The notes beneath the pieces are model-generated. The model had not been told where the DNA came from, searched no databases, and saw only the letters and a list, made by a program, of their open reading frames with translations. Shown here in pieces: positions 1 through 8,499 of a DNA stretch of 61,376 nt. How positions within the stretch are numbered: position 1 is the stretch's first letter; every line of letters starts with the position of its first letter. A program made the position numbers and the translations under genes. Source of the DNA: an uncultured Eubacteriales bacterium (lineage in GTDB: Bacteria; Bacillota; Clostridia; Oscillospirales; Oscillospiraceae); NCBI GenBank assembly GCA_900319695.1, contig ONPN01000003.1, forward strand, positions 1 to 61,376. Reading direction: 5' to 3'.

Positions 1-666
1 GACCAGATTGCGGAAGGTATTGATAAAATGATACATCGGGTTGAGCTTCATCAAGGTCATAAGCCGTCCGGGCATTGCGTCGATGGTATAGAAGATCGGT
101 GTTGCGTACATCCAGGCGAGGGTAGCCACACCCCAGAGATGGGTGATGTCCCGGAAGTAGACCGACAGCGCCGACAGTATCATGCCCATGCCGCAGCAGA
201 ACAGGAAAAGGAAGACAATAGGGACAGGGATCAGCAGGATCGTCCAGTAAAAGCGTGCGCGGGTCACGAGCATGACGATCAAAATCGCGGTCAGGCTGAA
301 GCTCATGGTCACGAAACTGGAGGTCACGCGCGAGACCGGGAAAATGAATTTCGGTATGTATATTTTTTTGATCAGCCCGGCGTTTCCCAGCACGGAGTAC
401 ATGGCCATGTTGGTGCTCTCGGTGAAGAAGCTGAACAGGGTCTGGCCGCAAATCAGATACAGCGGGTAATTATCCACGTTGGCCCGGAACACATGGCTGA
501 ACACCACGGCCATGACGCTCATCATCAGCAGCGGATTCAGCAGGCTCCACAGGTAGCCAAGAAAGCTCCGGCGGTATTTGACCTTGAGGTCTCGGACGAC
601 AAGTTCATGGATCAGCGGGCGGTATTTAGTCAAATTAATCCATCCGTCTTGAAGGAAATAAACCAT
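1..666 (-). CDS. ABC-2 type polysaccharide export permease (partial, cut by window edge)
   Basis: The minus strand is open from an ATG at 666 to base 1 (222 codons, no stop), so the 3' end lies outside the window. The protein begins MVYFLQDGW and soon shows VRDLKVKYRRSFLGYLW, the cytoplasmic N-terminal signature of Wzm/TagG-type ABC-2 permeases, followed by hydrophobic segments near residues 38-56, 60-80, 108-135 and 140-165 and the typical ALSVYFRDI stretch. Such permeases pair with a Wzt/TagH ATPase to move a lipid-linked polysaccharide across the membrane; the ATPase probably follows to the left. A GGAGATAAAAGG ribosome site precedes the ATG, and the gene starts 15 bp after the upstream glycosyltransferase. 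Family assignment is firm; the substrate is inferred from the cluster. Confidence 0.9.
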   Translation of the reverse strand, partial: MVYFLQDGWINLTKYRPLIHELVVRDLKVKYRRSFLGYLWSLLNPLLMMSVMAVVFSHVFRANVDNYPLYLICGQTLFSFFTESTNMAMYSVLGNAGLIKKIYIPKFIFPVSRVTSSFVTMSFSLTAILIVMLVTRARFYWTILLIPVPIVFLFLFCCGMGMILSALSVYFRDITHLWGVATLAWMYATPIFYTIDAMPGRLMTLMKLNPMYHFINTFRNLV

Positions 667-681
667 TTACTTTTTTACCTT

Positions 682-1782
682 TTATCTCCATTTAATGTTT
701 TGCAGCATTCCAGCCATTTTTCTGAATGAATAGTAACAGGTAAGAACTCCCAAGTATTCCATTCGTCTTGTCGGTGGAAACGGAAAAGGCGGGACATAGA
801 GATGCAGCTCGTCCTCGGTAATCTCCATCCCGCTGCGTACCCCCGTCGCCAGCTTTTTTTCAAGATTTCTCTGATGCTGCACATTTCCGAACGCCCATCC
901 CCACAGCGACGCAAAGCGGGAGGCGCGATACCGGTATTCCGCAAACAGATAATCAGACCAGACAAGCTTCTGCAGGGTGCTTTTTTTCAGGGTCTCGTTT
1001 CTGGACCAGCGGTATCCCCCGAGGACAGGGCCGGATCGGATCGCCCGGTATTTTCTCATGATTTTGTACGCCAGCACTGCGTCGGCAGACGGTCCGAAAT
1101 CGTAGTTGATTCCACCGCTTTCAAGATAGGCTTTTCGCAGAATGGTAGTCCCACAGCTTGTCATGCCGATCGTCGCGTAATAGGTGAGCAGGGCACCGGT
1201 TCGCGTAAGACGGATCGGGCGGTCTTGCCTGAACCGTCTGCGCCGGAACTCGGCACTGTCAGAAAACTCCGCCATATTTGCCTGAATGTAACCAAGCCTT
1301 CCTCTGTATCGCTTCTCGTAAAGAATCTTGCCGATTTGATACAGGGCGTCTTCACACAGCAGATCATCGTCATGGAGGAAGCATACCCATTCCCCGCGCG
1401 CAAGCTCCACGCCTCGGTTCCAGTTGTAACCGGAGCTAATGTTGACGCGGTTGTGGTAATAGCGCACATTCGCGCCGCCCTGCTCCCGAACGATCCGCAG
1501 GGCCGGGGTCAATCCCTCCGCGTCAAGCGGCGTGTTGTCCATAACGACGATCTCCCAGACAAAGCCCGGGGCGCGTTGCCGCAGGACGCTCTCCAGCGCC
1601 TCCGCGAACAGCGCGTCCCTGGAATACGTCGGAATAATGACCGACAAAAACGGTGTTTCTTCCCCGGGTCTACCGAACATCAGATCCGTGGGTATATGCG
1701 CGATTTTTGAAAAATTGTCGACGTAATCGTCAAGATGCCGGAACGCGTCCGGATTCAGCGCATTGCTGTCAAAGCTTTCCAT
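682..1782 (-). CDS. Family 2 glycosyltransferase
   Basis: 366 residues with a GT-A fold glycosyltransferase domain at about residues 46-170: the nucleotide-binding strand LSVIIPTYSR, then IVVMDNTP, and the metal-binding acidic motif LHDDDLL. The C-terminal 150 residues are less conserved and end in a basic, amphipathic tail. It is clearly paralogous to the glycosyltransferase at 4297-5445: both open with a K-AHI/IE...L-G-P leader before the catalytic strand and share a Y-R-W-x-N segment near residue 260. The ATG is preceded by GGGAGGGTAGA. It is expected to transfer a sugar in assembly of the glycan made by this cluster; donor and acceptor cannot be deduced. Confidence 0.9.
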   Translation of the reverse strand: MESFDSNALNPDAFRHLDDYVDNFSKIAHIPTDLMFGRPGEETPFLSVIIPTYSRDALFAEALESVLRQRAPGFVWEIVVMDNTPLDAEGLTPALRIVREQGGANVRYYHNRVNISSGYNWNRGVELARGEWVCFLHDDDLLCEDALYQIGKILYEKRYRGRLGYIQANMAEFSDSAEFRRRRFRQDRPIRLTRTGALLTYYATIGMTSCGTTILRKAYLESGGINYDFGPSADAVLAYKIMRKYRAIRSGPVLGGYRWSRNETLKKSTLQKLVWSDYLFAEYRYRASRFASLWGWAFGNVQHQRNLEKKLATGVRSGMEITEDELHLYVPPFPFPPTRRMEYLGVLTCYYSFRKMAGMLQNIKWR

Positions 1783-1836
1783 TCTACCCTCCCACGGGTC
1801 TTTTCCCGATGCAGACCGTATATAACGGCAGCAGAC

Positions 1837-2577
1837 TTACAGGCTGGCGCCCCCGTCGATCGGAAGGACGACGCCGGTGAGGTAGGACGCCTCATCGGAC
1901 GCAAGGAACGAGACGACCTTGGCAACATCCTCCGGCTGGCCGACATAGCCGAGCGGAATGCGCTGTGCGTAGATCTTCCGGTCACGATCGCCGAGGATCG
2001 GCGTGTCGATGATGCCGGGACAAATGCAGTTGACACGAACACCCTCTTCGCCGTAGTTCTTCGCCATCTGATGGGAAAACTGGATCACGGCCGCCTTCGA
2101 GGCGCTGTACGCATAGGAGCGGCCGGCCGCATAGTGCTGCATGCCGGCGATAGAACCGGCGTTGATGATGCAGCCCTTCGTCTCGACCAGCATGGGTTTG
2201 AGCGCTCTGGATACATAGAACATGCCGTCGATGTTGATGCCGAAGGTCTTTTTCCAGTCCTCGACCGGCATGCGCTCGATCTCCATGGACTGGAGCATGA
2301 CGCCCGCATTGTTGAACAGGATGTCGACACGCCCGAAGAAGGACTTGATCTCTCCGGCCATGTGGGCCACCTCTTCAAGATTGGACACATCGCAGTTGAC
2401 GAACAGTGCTTTTCTGCCCATATCCTCGATCTTTTTTACAATTTCGCGTCCGCGCGTTTCGCTGCGGCCCACGACGGCGATATCCGCGCCCTGGCTGGCG
2501 AGAAGCAGCGCAGTCGCGGCCCCAATACCGGAGGTCGCGCCGGTAACGACAGCGACCTTGCCATTAAATCTGTCCAT
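1837..2577 (-). CDS. SDR-family NAD(P)-dependent oxidoreductase
   Basis: 246-residue classical short-chain dehydrogenase. The cofactor motif TGATSGIG is at residues 12-19, NNAG at about 89-92, and the catalytic set is Ser142, Tyr157 and Lys161 (YSASK), followed by CPGIIDTP. Length and motif spacing match FabG-like SDRs. Position immediately downstream of a split transketolase pair in a deoxysugar cluster suggests that it reduces a keto group on a nucleotide sugar or on the ketol product of the transketolase, not a fatty-acid intermediate; that is inference. No other candidate ketoreductase for the CDP-sugar pathway is visible here. Confidence 0.88.
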   Translation of the reverse strand: MDRFNGKVAVVTGATSGIGAATALLLASQGADIAVVGRSETRGREIVKKIEDMGRKALFVNCDVSNLEEVAHMAGEIKSFFGRVDILFNNAGVMLQSMEIERMPVEDWKKTFGINIDGMFYVSRALKPMLVETKGCIINAGSIAGMQHYAAGRSYAYSASKAAVIQFSHQMAKNYGEEGVRVNCICPGIIDTPILGDRDRKIYAQRIPLGYVGQPEDVAKVVSFLASDEASYLTGVVLPIDGGASL

Positions 2578-2627
2578 TGTTTATCCCTGCTTTCATCAAT
2601 ATTCTGTCAGAAATTATCGTGTACGGC

Positions 2628-3509
2628 TCAACTTTCGAGCGCTTTCAGCTTTTCGTCGATCTTCTCCGCGGTGAGGCCGTAATACGCCATCTTTTCCTGA
2701 TAGGTCCCGTAGTTTCGGAAAATCTCCCTCGGGAATGCCACCTGCTCGATACGGAGCGGACGGCCCGGCAGCGCCTTGTGGATATCATAAAGGAGGCTGC
2801 CTTCATATTCCGGCTCGACCACCAGGATTTTTCCCGTCGGGCAATTCTCGGCCAGCGTCTGCGCATCGAAGGGCTCCAGCGTCGTGTAATAGAGCACTGT
2901 GACGTCCTTGCCGCGGCAGACCTTCATGACCTCGTCCAGCATCACTGAGACGGCAATCACCGTCGCACGGTTGCCGGTCTGGATGACGTTGGCTTTTCCG
3001 AAGCTGACGTCAACGTCATACTCCGTATTCGGATGGTCGCTCACGCGGAAGAAGGTCGGCTTGCCGTCCCGGTAGGACTGGTTGAACAGCTGAATAAACT
3101 GCTTTGCCGTTCCGGGGGCAACGAACTCACAGCCCGGAATGGACTTGATGACCTGTACATCCTCGGCGCAGTAGTGGGAATAGCCGTATTTCGGGTAGTC
3201 AACGGCCGCACCCGTGCCGACGACATTGATGCCGAGCTTCTGATAGGCGAGATCCATCTTGATCTGCTCCAGCGTGCGCTCGATCAGGTAAGGCTGAATG
3301 CCGAAAACGGTCGGGACCAGGCCGCGGCGCGCCATGCCGGCCGCGATGCTGAGCATGCCGTCCTCATAGATGCCGACATTTGTGCAGCGCTCGGGAAAAT
3401 CCCGGAGGACATCGCGGATGGCCCACATGCCGATGTCGACCGTGAAGAAGCTTGTATCAGGTTCATTGCGGATCATATCCGCAATCCTGGCAAGAAACGC
3501 TCTTCTCAA
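2628..3509 (-). CDS. Transketolase C-terminal subunit (second pair)
   Basis: 293 residues matching the pyrimidine-binding and C-terminal domains of a split transketolase (1-deoxyxylulose-5-phosphate synthase-like). The catalytic glutamate that activates thiamine diphosphate lies in NVGIYEDGMLSIAAG, where common relatives have GIAEQNM. The gene overlaps the preceding N-terminal subunit: TTTTGA contains both the TTG start (3509-3507) and the stop of the upstream gene, with GGAGG ten bases before the TTG. The pair should form a functional heteromer that transfers a two-carbon ketol unit. It differs considerably in sequence from the pair at 7534-9353, so the two probably use different acceptors. 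Confidence 0.88.
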   Translation of the reverse strand: MRRAFLARIADMIRNEPDTSFFTVDIGMWAIRDVLRDFPERCTNVGIYEDGMLSIAAGMARRGLVPTVFGIQPYLIERTLEQIKMDLAYQKLGINVVGTGAAVDYPKYGYSHYCAEDVQVIKSIPGCEFVAPGTAKQFIQLFNQSYRDGKPTFFRVSDHPNTEYDVDVSFGKANVIQTGNRATVIAVSVMLDEVMKVCRGKDVTVLYYTTLEPFDAQTLAENCPTGKILVVEPEYEGSLLYDIHKALPGRPLRIEQVAFPREIFRNYGTYQEKMAYYGLTAEKIDEKLKALES

Positions 3510-4300
3510 AACGCATCGACCTCCTTTACCAACATTTCAAGCTCGGCTTCGTTCGGCGCCTTATGGAACCAGATATCGTGTTCGGTCATCGTGGGGCTGC
3601 CGTAGCCGCGGACCGTGTGCGCGATCAGCGCCTTCGGTTTTCCGTTCTTCATACCCCGCAGCTCACGCAGGGCTTTTTCGGTCTCTTCCATATCGTGGCC
3701 GTTTACCTCGAAAACATCGAAGCCGAAGGCTGTGAGCTTCGCGTGAAAGCTCCCCATATCCACCATTGCGCCGACGGAATCGTTGTCGTCGATGATGACG
3801 CAGAGATTATCGAGTTTTTTCGCGGAGGCAAAAATGCAGGATTCCCACATGGTACCCTCGCAAAACTCGCCGTCGCCGCAGAGGACGTAGACCTGGGAGG
3901 GGGATTTTTTGATGAGGTTGGCGTTGGCGATACCGACAGCGAAGGGCAGGCCGTGTCCGAGCGAACCCGCGTTGTTTTCGATGCCGCCGCTGAACTTGGT
4001 CAGGTCGGTCTGGATGCAGTATCTGGATTTGAACTGCCCGATCTCCGGGGCGATCTCATCCATGCTGAACATGCCCTTTTCGATCAGCACCGGGTACAGG
4101 GCGAGCGTGGCCTGTCCCTTGCTGATGATGAAGAAGTCCCGGTCGTCGTCCTGCGCGGTCTCCGGACTCCAGTTCATGATCCTGTCATACAGTGTCCACA
4201 CGACGTCAAGGCATGAAAAGACGCTCTGCAGGTTCCCATCCTGGCACTTGTGGGACAGGAAAAGAGCCTCCTTGCGCAGTGTTTTTGAAATCGGTGTCAT
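3506..4300 (-). CDS. Transketolase N-terminal (ThDP-binding) subunit (second pair)
   Basis: 264 residues corresponding to the pyrophosphate-binding half of transketolase. The ThDP/metal motif begins GDGEFCEGTMWE and ends about 30 residues later in IIDDN; SLGHGLPFAVGIA supplies the usual glycine-rich segment. Full-length transketolase is about 650 residues; here its two halves are separate genes, as in many Clostridia and archaea. The start ATG overlaps the stop of the upstream glycosyltransferase (ATGA), implying translational coupling. Physiological substrate unknown; in this setting a nucleotide-linked ketosugar is a plausible acceptor. Confidence 0.88.
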   Translation of the reverse strand: MTPISKTLRKEALFLSHKCQDGNLQSVFSCLDVVWTLYDRIMNWSPETAQDDDRDFFIISKGQATLALYPVLIEKGMFSMDEIAPEIGQFKSRYCIQTDLTKFSGGIENNAGSLGHGLPFAVGIANANLIKKSPSQVYVLCGDGEFCEGTMWESCIFASAKKLDNLCVIIDDNDSVGAMVDMGSFHAKLTAFGFDVFEVNGHDMEETEKALRELRGMKNGKPKALIAHTVRGYGSPTMTEHDIWFHKAPNEAELEMLVKEVDAF

Positions 4301-5445
4301 ACGTGAATCTCCTTATCTTTCAGAGATTTTTTATAGAGCCTGTCGACCTGCCTGCCTTTGACGAAGTCATACACATGCCTCATCGTCATGGCGTAAAAAG
4401 CGTACTGGTGTCTGTTTGGCTCTTTTGAGCAAATTGAATCATAATCGCGCAGCGTCAGATGGGTCTTGATGCTCTTTTTCCTCTGCTGAAGAACGTCCAG
4501 CGCGAATTTTCGGTGCTGGGAATAACGGAAAAGTTTGCCCCAGGATCTCGTAAATATATTCTTTGAGTACACATACTCGCGAAAATCATAGCCAGCTTTG
4601 ATTGTATTATAAGCAGACTCCGGCTTAGACATCGTATTGATGCCCCAGCGGTAAAAGCCGAAGGGGACAATAGTTGAATATACGTCATATTTGTTCTCAA
4701 GGCAATAATAGAGAATCAGATCAGCTGAAATGCCGAAATCGTCATTAAATCCACCGACGTCAAGCACTGCGGCCCGATTGTATGTCGCTCCGTTTGATGG
4801 AATGTCTCCGCCAATATGCCCCGTAAACAAGACATTGTTATGGGTCAATTGAATGAGGCCGTAGTTGGTCGGCTGATTCATGTAATAATCCTGCGCTCCG
4901 AGGATCTCGCCCCTGAAGGCGTCCTTGTGTTTGGGGTCGTAGGAGAACTGATGATATCTGACGCTGACCGCGCCCAGGGGCTTTTTGGCGTGGCGCTCAA
5001 GGAACCCGATTACCCGCTCCATATTTTTTAGGGAGTTTGCAATCAGAAGATCATCATCGTGCAGCATCATGACCCACTTCCCCCTGGAGAGGAGAATACC
5101 GCGGTTGAAATTGTCGCCGGGACGCATATGCTCGCTGTTTCGGTAATACAGGATCCGGGGATTGTCAATTTTACGAATTAACTTTTCCGTCTCGTTTGCC
5201 TGCCCATCATATGCCTCGTTATCGACTACAATGATATCCCATGGGAAAGTAACATGCTGCTGATGGATCACGCTCTTCAGTGCGTCTTTCAACAGGTCAG
5301 CCCGGGAGAAGGTCGGAATGAAAATGGTAAACAGAGGATCGGGAATCGCATTCGGGTCTCCGTACAACAAGTGCGATTCGATGTGCGCCGTTTTGGCAAA
5401 GCAATTCTCGTTCTTCTCGTAATTTATTCCCGTGTATTTATTCAT
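4297..5445 (-). CDS. Family 2 glycosyltransferase
   Basis: 382 residues. The GT-A domain starts at about residue 38 (TIFIPTFSR), continues with IIVVDNEAYDG and carries the acidic metal site LHDDDLL near residue 132. NFNRGILLSRGKW matches the conserved region before that site in GT2 enzymes. It is a paralogue of the 682-1782 product, sharing the N-terminal leader and the C-terminal Y-R-W-G-N segment. Its ATG overlaps the stop of the aldolase-glycosyltransferase gene (ATGA), and its own stop overlaps the next start, so five consecutive genes are translationally linked. Confidence 0.9.
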   Translation of the reverse strand: MNKYTGINYEKNENCFAKTAHIESHLLYGDPNAIPDPLFTIFIPTFSRADLLKDALKSVIHQQHVTFPWDIIVVDNEAYDGQANETEKLIRKIDNPRILYYRNSEHMRPGDNFNRGILLSRGKWVMMLHDDDLLIANSLKNMERVIGFLERHAKKPLGAVSVRYHQFSYDPKHKDAFRGEILGAQDYYMNQPTNYGLIQLTHNNVLFTGHIGGDIPSNGATYNRAAVLDVGGFNDDFGISADLILYYCLENKYDVYSTIVPFGFYRWGINTMSKPESAYNTIKAGYDFREYVYSKNIFTRSWGKLFRYSQHRKFALDVLQQRKKSIKTHLTLRDYDSICSKEPNRHQYAFYAMTMRHVYDFVKGRQVDRLYKKSLKDKEIHV

Positions 5446-7505
5446 GATTCGATTTCCTTCTCCTCGGGGACAACACCCGCTGCAACGCAGTATATATCGC
5501 GCGCAATTTTTGTGAGATTTGATTCCTCATGCGAAGCAAGATACTTTGCTAATCTTTTCGGCATCGCCGCAACGACGCGAAACTTTTTTACAGAAGTATC
5601 ACTGACCGCGGGAAGATACTCCAGCATGCTTTCGATATCTCTGTTTTTGAGTCCGCCGCTCGCACGGATTTTGAGCAGATTTCGCATAGAGAAAGGCAGA
5701 AAGTCGGACATCTGCACCTTTAACACTGTCGGCTTGAATAATGTATAGCAGGCCGGAAGCCGTGTAATCATCTGATACCACCACTCTCCCCACTGCTTCA
5801 TCGTATTTTTCTGCCAGAATTGTTTGGGCGGAGCACTCGGATTGTAAGTCCAGATATCGTCAACAAAATACTCCGCTGAAAAGTCATGGGAGGCAATATA
5901 TTCAAAGAAAGCGATCGGCTGCCACATCCCGTAGTTGCGTCCTTTTTCCAGTGGAATCTCGTCCAGTATTCCAAGGATCGTATCGCTACGGATAATTGTC
6001 GCCCCAAGAATCGTCATCTGTACGCAGCAGTCCCCGAAGAATGGAACGCATTCCGTATATGCCCTGTGAATTTTACCGATTTTGCTTCGTACGGTTGTAT
6101 TGACAATGATGAAGTTGACGTTTTTATCGAGTATCGGGTCGATATTCTTCATCGCTGTTTTTGCCAAGGGTACCAGACCATCCCTGTGCATCCAGATATA
6201 CTCATATCTCGGCGCGAAGATGCGGTAGGCCTCCATCACTTTGTCATCGAGTGATACCTGGTCAGTTGTTCCCTGATAGCGCTCATATTTTATATTATCA
6301 TATCCATCGATCTGGAAGCTTCTAACAATTTCTCTAGTCTTGTTATTCGGGCTGCTGTCATATATGATAATATCAACATTTGCAGCCTGAAAGTCTCTGG
6401 CCGCGACATTGAGCCAATATTCGATCGCCCACTCCCGGTTATACGTTGGGATTACAACTGCCAGCCTTGTTTTCTTTTCACGATACCGGGTCAGAAGCTC
6501 CTTCGCGGTGGAGTCCTTGTAGATGACGCGCTGCGTCTCGGACATGCCCTCTATGATTTCCTTCATTTCCTCCGGCGGCAGGTTCGCGTATGCGCGCGCA
6601 TACGCCGGATTGCAGTTATGCATCGCGGTCAGGAAATACGGGACGGAATAACCCCAAGCCTCTTTTTTGTAGATGTCCTGGATATACTTGTTGTCCACCT
6701 CAAGCATGGGCATGATCTTGTAATCCTTGCCGCAGTACTCGTTCATGTATTTGGCGATGATCTCCAGATTCAGATTGCCCGCGCCGCGCCCGATACCGTA
6801 AACGCTGGCGTCAATGATGATATTCCGCTCGAATTTTTCCTTGAGCATGCACTGTGCGACACTCAGGGCCTGCATCATGTTGTTGTGGCCGTGATAGCCC
6901 AGGTTGATATGCGCGGGCATGTTCTCGTCCGCAAGATGCATGTAATGGAGCAGCTCCTCCGCATTCTGCGTTCCCCAGCTGTCCACGACATAGATCGCCA
7001 GGGGGTCCAGCTCAGAAAAGCGGCGGACCATCGCCGTGAACTCCTCGTCGGAATACTGACTCACGCGGGCAGGCTGTACGCACAGCTTATAGCCTTTCTC
7101 CACAATGCTCTTGCAATACCGGAAGCCTTCCTCAAGCGCGTCGACGACCTCGCCCTGCGCGTTGTGCTTTGTCTTCCAGACAATGACACGGATAATGTCC
7201 GCGCTCTCGTCGTCGGCCGGATCGATCATATCCAGCGGGAGGGGATTGACAACCTCCGACATCACCGCATATTTCTGCCCCGGTCTCTTCTTTCCAAGCA
7301 GCTTCTTCACCTGCTCCATGGAATTGAAAACGGTGCGGTCCTCCTGATACGGCTCCTTCTTCAGAAAACCGATCTCCAGAATATCGACGCCGGTATCCTG
7401 CAGCTTCTCGATCATGTCAGGAATCGCTTCCGAGCCAAAACGCCAGTCATTGATATACCCGCCGTCACGCAGCGTACAGTCAAGCAGTTTAATCTCGCCA
7501 CTCAT
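5442..7505 (-). CDS. Fusion protein: DRE-TIM aldolase domain + family 2 glycosyltransferase domain
   Basis: About 687 residues from the ATG at 7505 (the frame is open to a TTG at 7532; another ATG is at 7517; AGGA about 12 bases upstream and homology starting at KLLDCTLRDGG favour 7505). Residues 1-300 are a DRE-TIM metallolyase like 4-hydroxy-2-oxovalerate aldolase/HMG-CoA lyase: LLDCTLRDGG, IEIGFLKKE, YVVDSWGTQN and the metal-binding GYHGHNN. Residues ~350-690 are a GT2-like domain beginning LAVVIPTYNREW, with YDSSPNN and a probable metal site MHRDGLV. Aldolases of this type often occur in glycan clusters, but fusion to a glycosyltransferase is unusual. It could make or attach a carbon-branched substituent; function is inferred only. 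Confidence 0.82.
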   Translation of the reverse strand: MSGEIKLLDCTLRDGGYINDWRFGSEAIPDMIEKLQDTGVDILEIGFLKKEPYQEDRTVFNSMEQVKKLLGKKRPGQKYAVMSEVVNPLPLDMIDPADDESADIIRVIVWKTKHNAQGEVVDALEEGFRYCKSIVEKGYKLCVQPARVSQYSDEEFTAMVRRFSELDPLAIYVVDSWGTQNAEELLHYMHLADENMPAHINLGYHGHNNMMQALSVAQCMLKEKFERNIIIDASVYGIGRGAGNLNLEIIAKYMNEYCGKDYKIMPMLEVDNKYIQDIYKKEAWGYSVPYFLTAMHNCNPAYARAYANLPPEEMKEIIEGMSETQRVIYKDSTAKELLTRYREKKTRLAVVIPTYNREWAIEYWLNVAARDFQAANVDIIIYDSSPNNKTREIVRSFQIDGYDNIKYERYQGTTDQVSLDDKVMEAYRIFAPRYEYIWMHRDGLVPLAKTAMKNIDPILDKNVNFIIVNTTVRSKIGKIHRAYTECVPFFGDCCVQMTILGATIIRSDTILGILDEIPLEKGRNYGMWQPIAFFEYIASHDFSAEYFVDDIWTYNPSAPPKQFWQKNTMKQWGEWWYQMITRLPACYTLFKPTVLKVQMSDFLPFSMRNLLKIRASGGLKNRDIESMLEYLPAVSDTSVKKFRVVAAMPKRLAKYLASHEESNLTKIARDIYCVAAGVVPEEKEIES

Positions 7506-7533
7506 CTTGCCAATCATCCTATCTGTATACAAC

Positions 7534-8499
7534 TTATATTTTAGTTTTTATTGCTTCCTTTGCCTTTTCGACCACGTTTTCCGCAGTCAGGCCGTAATAC
7601 CTTCTCAGGTCACGCTCAATCCCCACGCGGCCGAACTGCTCTTCAACGGCAACCTGAATGACCCTTGTCGGTCTTTTCGCCGACAGCAGTTCACAGACAG
7701 CCGAGCCCAGTCCGCCGTGGATATTGGCGTTTTCTGCGACAACCAATGCGCGGGTTTCCTCAGCGCACCGCAGTACCAGTTCCTCATCCAGCGGCGCTAC
7801 GGTCACTGCATCGACTACTCTCGCACTGATCCCGTCCGCGCGCAGAAGTTCGGCGGCTTCAAGGCAAGTGGATACCATGATCCCGCACGCAAACAGCGTA
7901 ACGTCGCTGCCGTCCCGAAGGACCTTTCCCTTTCCAACCTCGAAGCAGGCGTCAGGCATGTAGATGTCCGGCAGATCCCTTCTGGGTGTGCGGATATAGG
8001 TCACGCCCGGACGGTCTTTCGTCAGTTTGAGAAACGCGCCGCACATCGTCGGGTCGCTGACGTCGACAATACATACGTCCGGTATGGTGCGCATCATGGC
8101 GACATCCTCAAAGCACATATGCGTACCCCCGTTGTGGGTGGCCATGATGCCCGCGTCAGAGCCGATCACACGGATGCTCTTCCTGGCGTATGCGCCGCTG
8201 ATAAAGAGCTGGTCAAAGACTCTTCTGCTGGCAAACGGCGTAAAGGAGTGCACATATGGCTTGAAGCCGTTGAGATACATGCCGCAGGCCGTGCCGACCA
8301 TATTGGCTTCCTGAATGCCGGTGTTGAACACGTTCTCCGGATACTCCTTCCAGAGATTCTGTGTCTTCAAAGAACTCATCAGGTCCGCGTCAAGGTACAC
8401 AACGCGGCTGTCGCTTTCAAACAGTCCGCGCAGGGTCTCGCCGATGACCTGGAAGACTTCTTTTTCAGGCTTTCCGCCGGTATAGCGTATTGTTTCCAT
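7534..8499 (-). CDS. Transketolase C-terminal subunit (first pair)
   Basis: 321 residues from the ATG at 8499. That start is preceded by GGAGGAAATC and overlaps the stop of the upstream N-terminal subunit (TGATG). The pyrimidine-binding domain carries the catalytic Glu in FNTGIQEANMVG, and HNGGTHMCFEDVAMMR matches the substrate-facing region of split transketolases; the C-terminal domain has VVAENANIHGGLGSAV. With the product of 8499-9353 it should form a heteromeric thiamine-diphosphate enzyme. Being directly downstream of the CDP-dideoxyhexose dehydrase it could add a two-carbon unit to the 4-keto sugar; that is inference. Confidence 0.9.
   Translation of the reverse strand: METIRYTGGKPEKEVFQVIGETLRGLFESDSRVVYLDADLMSSLKTQNLWKEYPENVFNTGIQEANMVGTACGMYLNGFKPYVHSFTPFASRRVFDQLFISGAYARKSIRVIGSDAGIMATHNGGTHMCFEDVAMMRTIPDVCIVDVSDPTMCGAFLKLTKDRPGVTYIRTPRRDLPDIYMPDACFEVGKGKVLRDGSDVTLFACGIMVSTCLEAAELLRADGISARVVDAVTVAPLDEELVLRCAEETRALVVAENANIHGGLGSAVCELLSAKRPTRVIQVAVEEQFGRVGIERDLRRYYGLTAENVVEKAKEAIKTKI

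Noticed and set aside
28-729. Plus-strand frame at the left edge
   Set aside because: The minus strand encodes a recognisable ABC-2 permease across the same bases; the plus product is a His-rich shadow.
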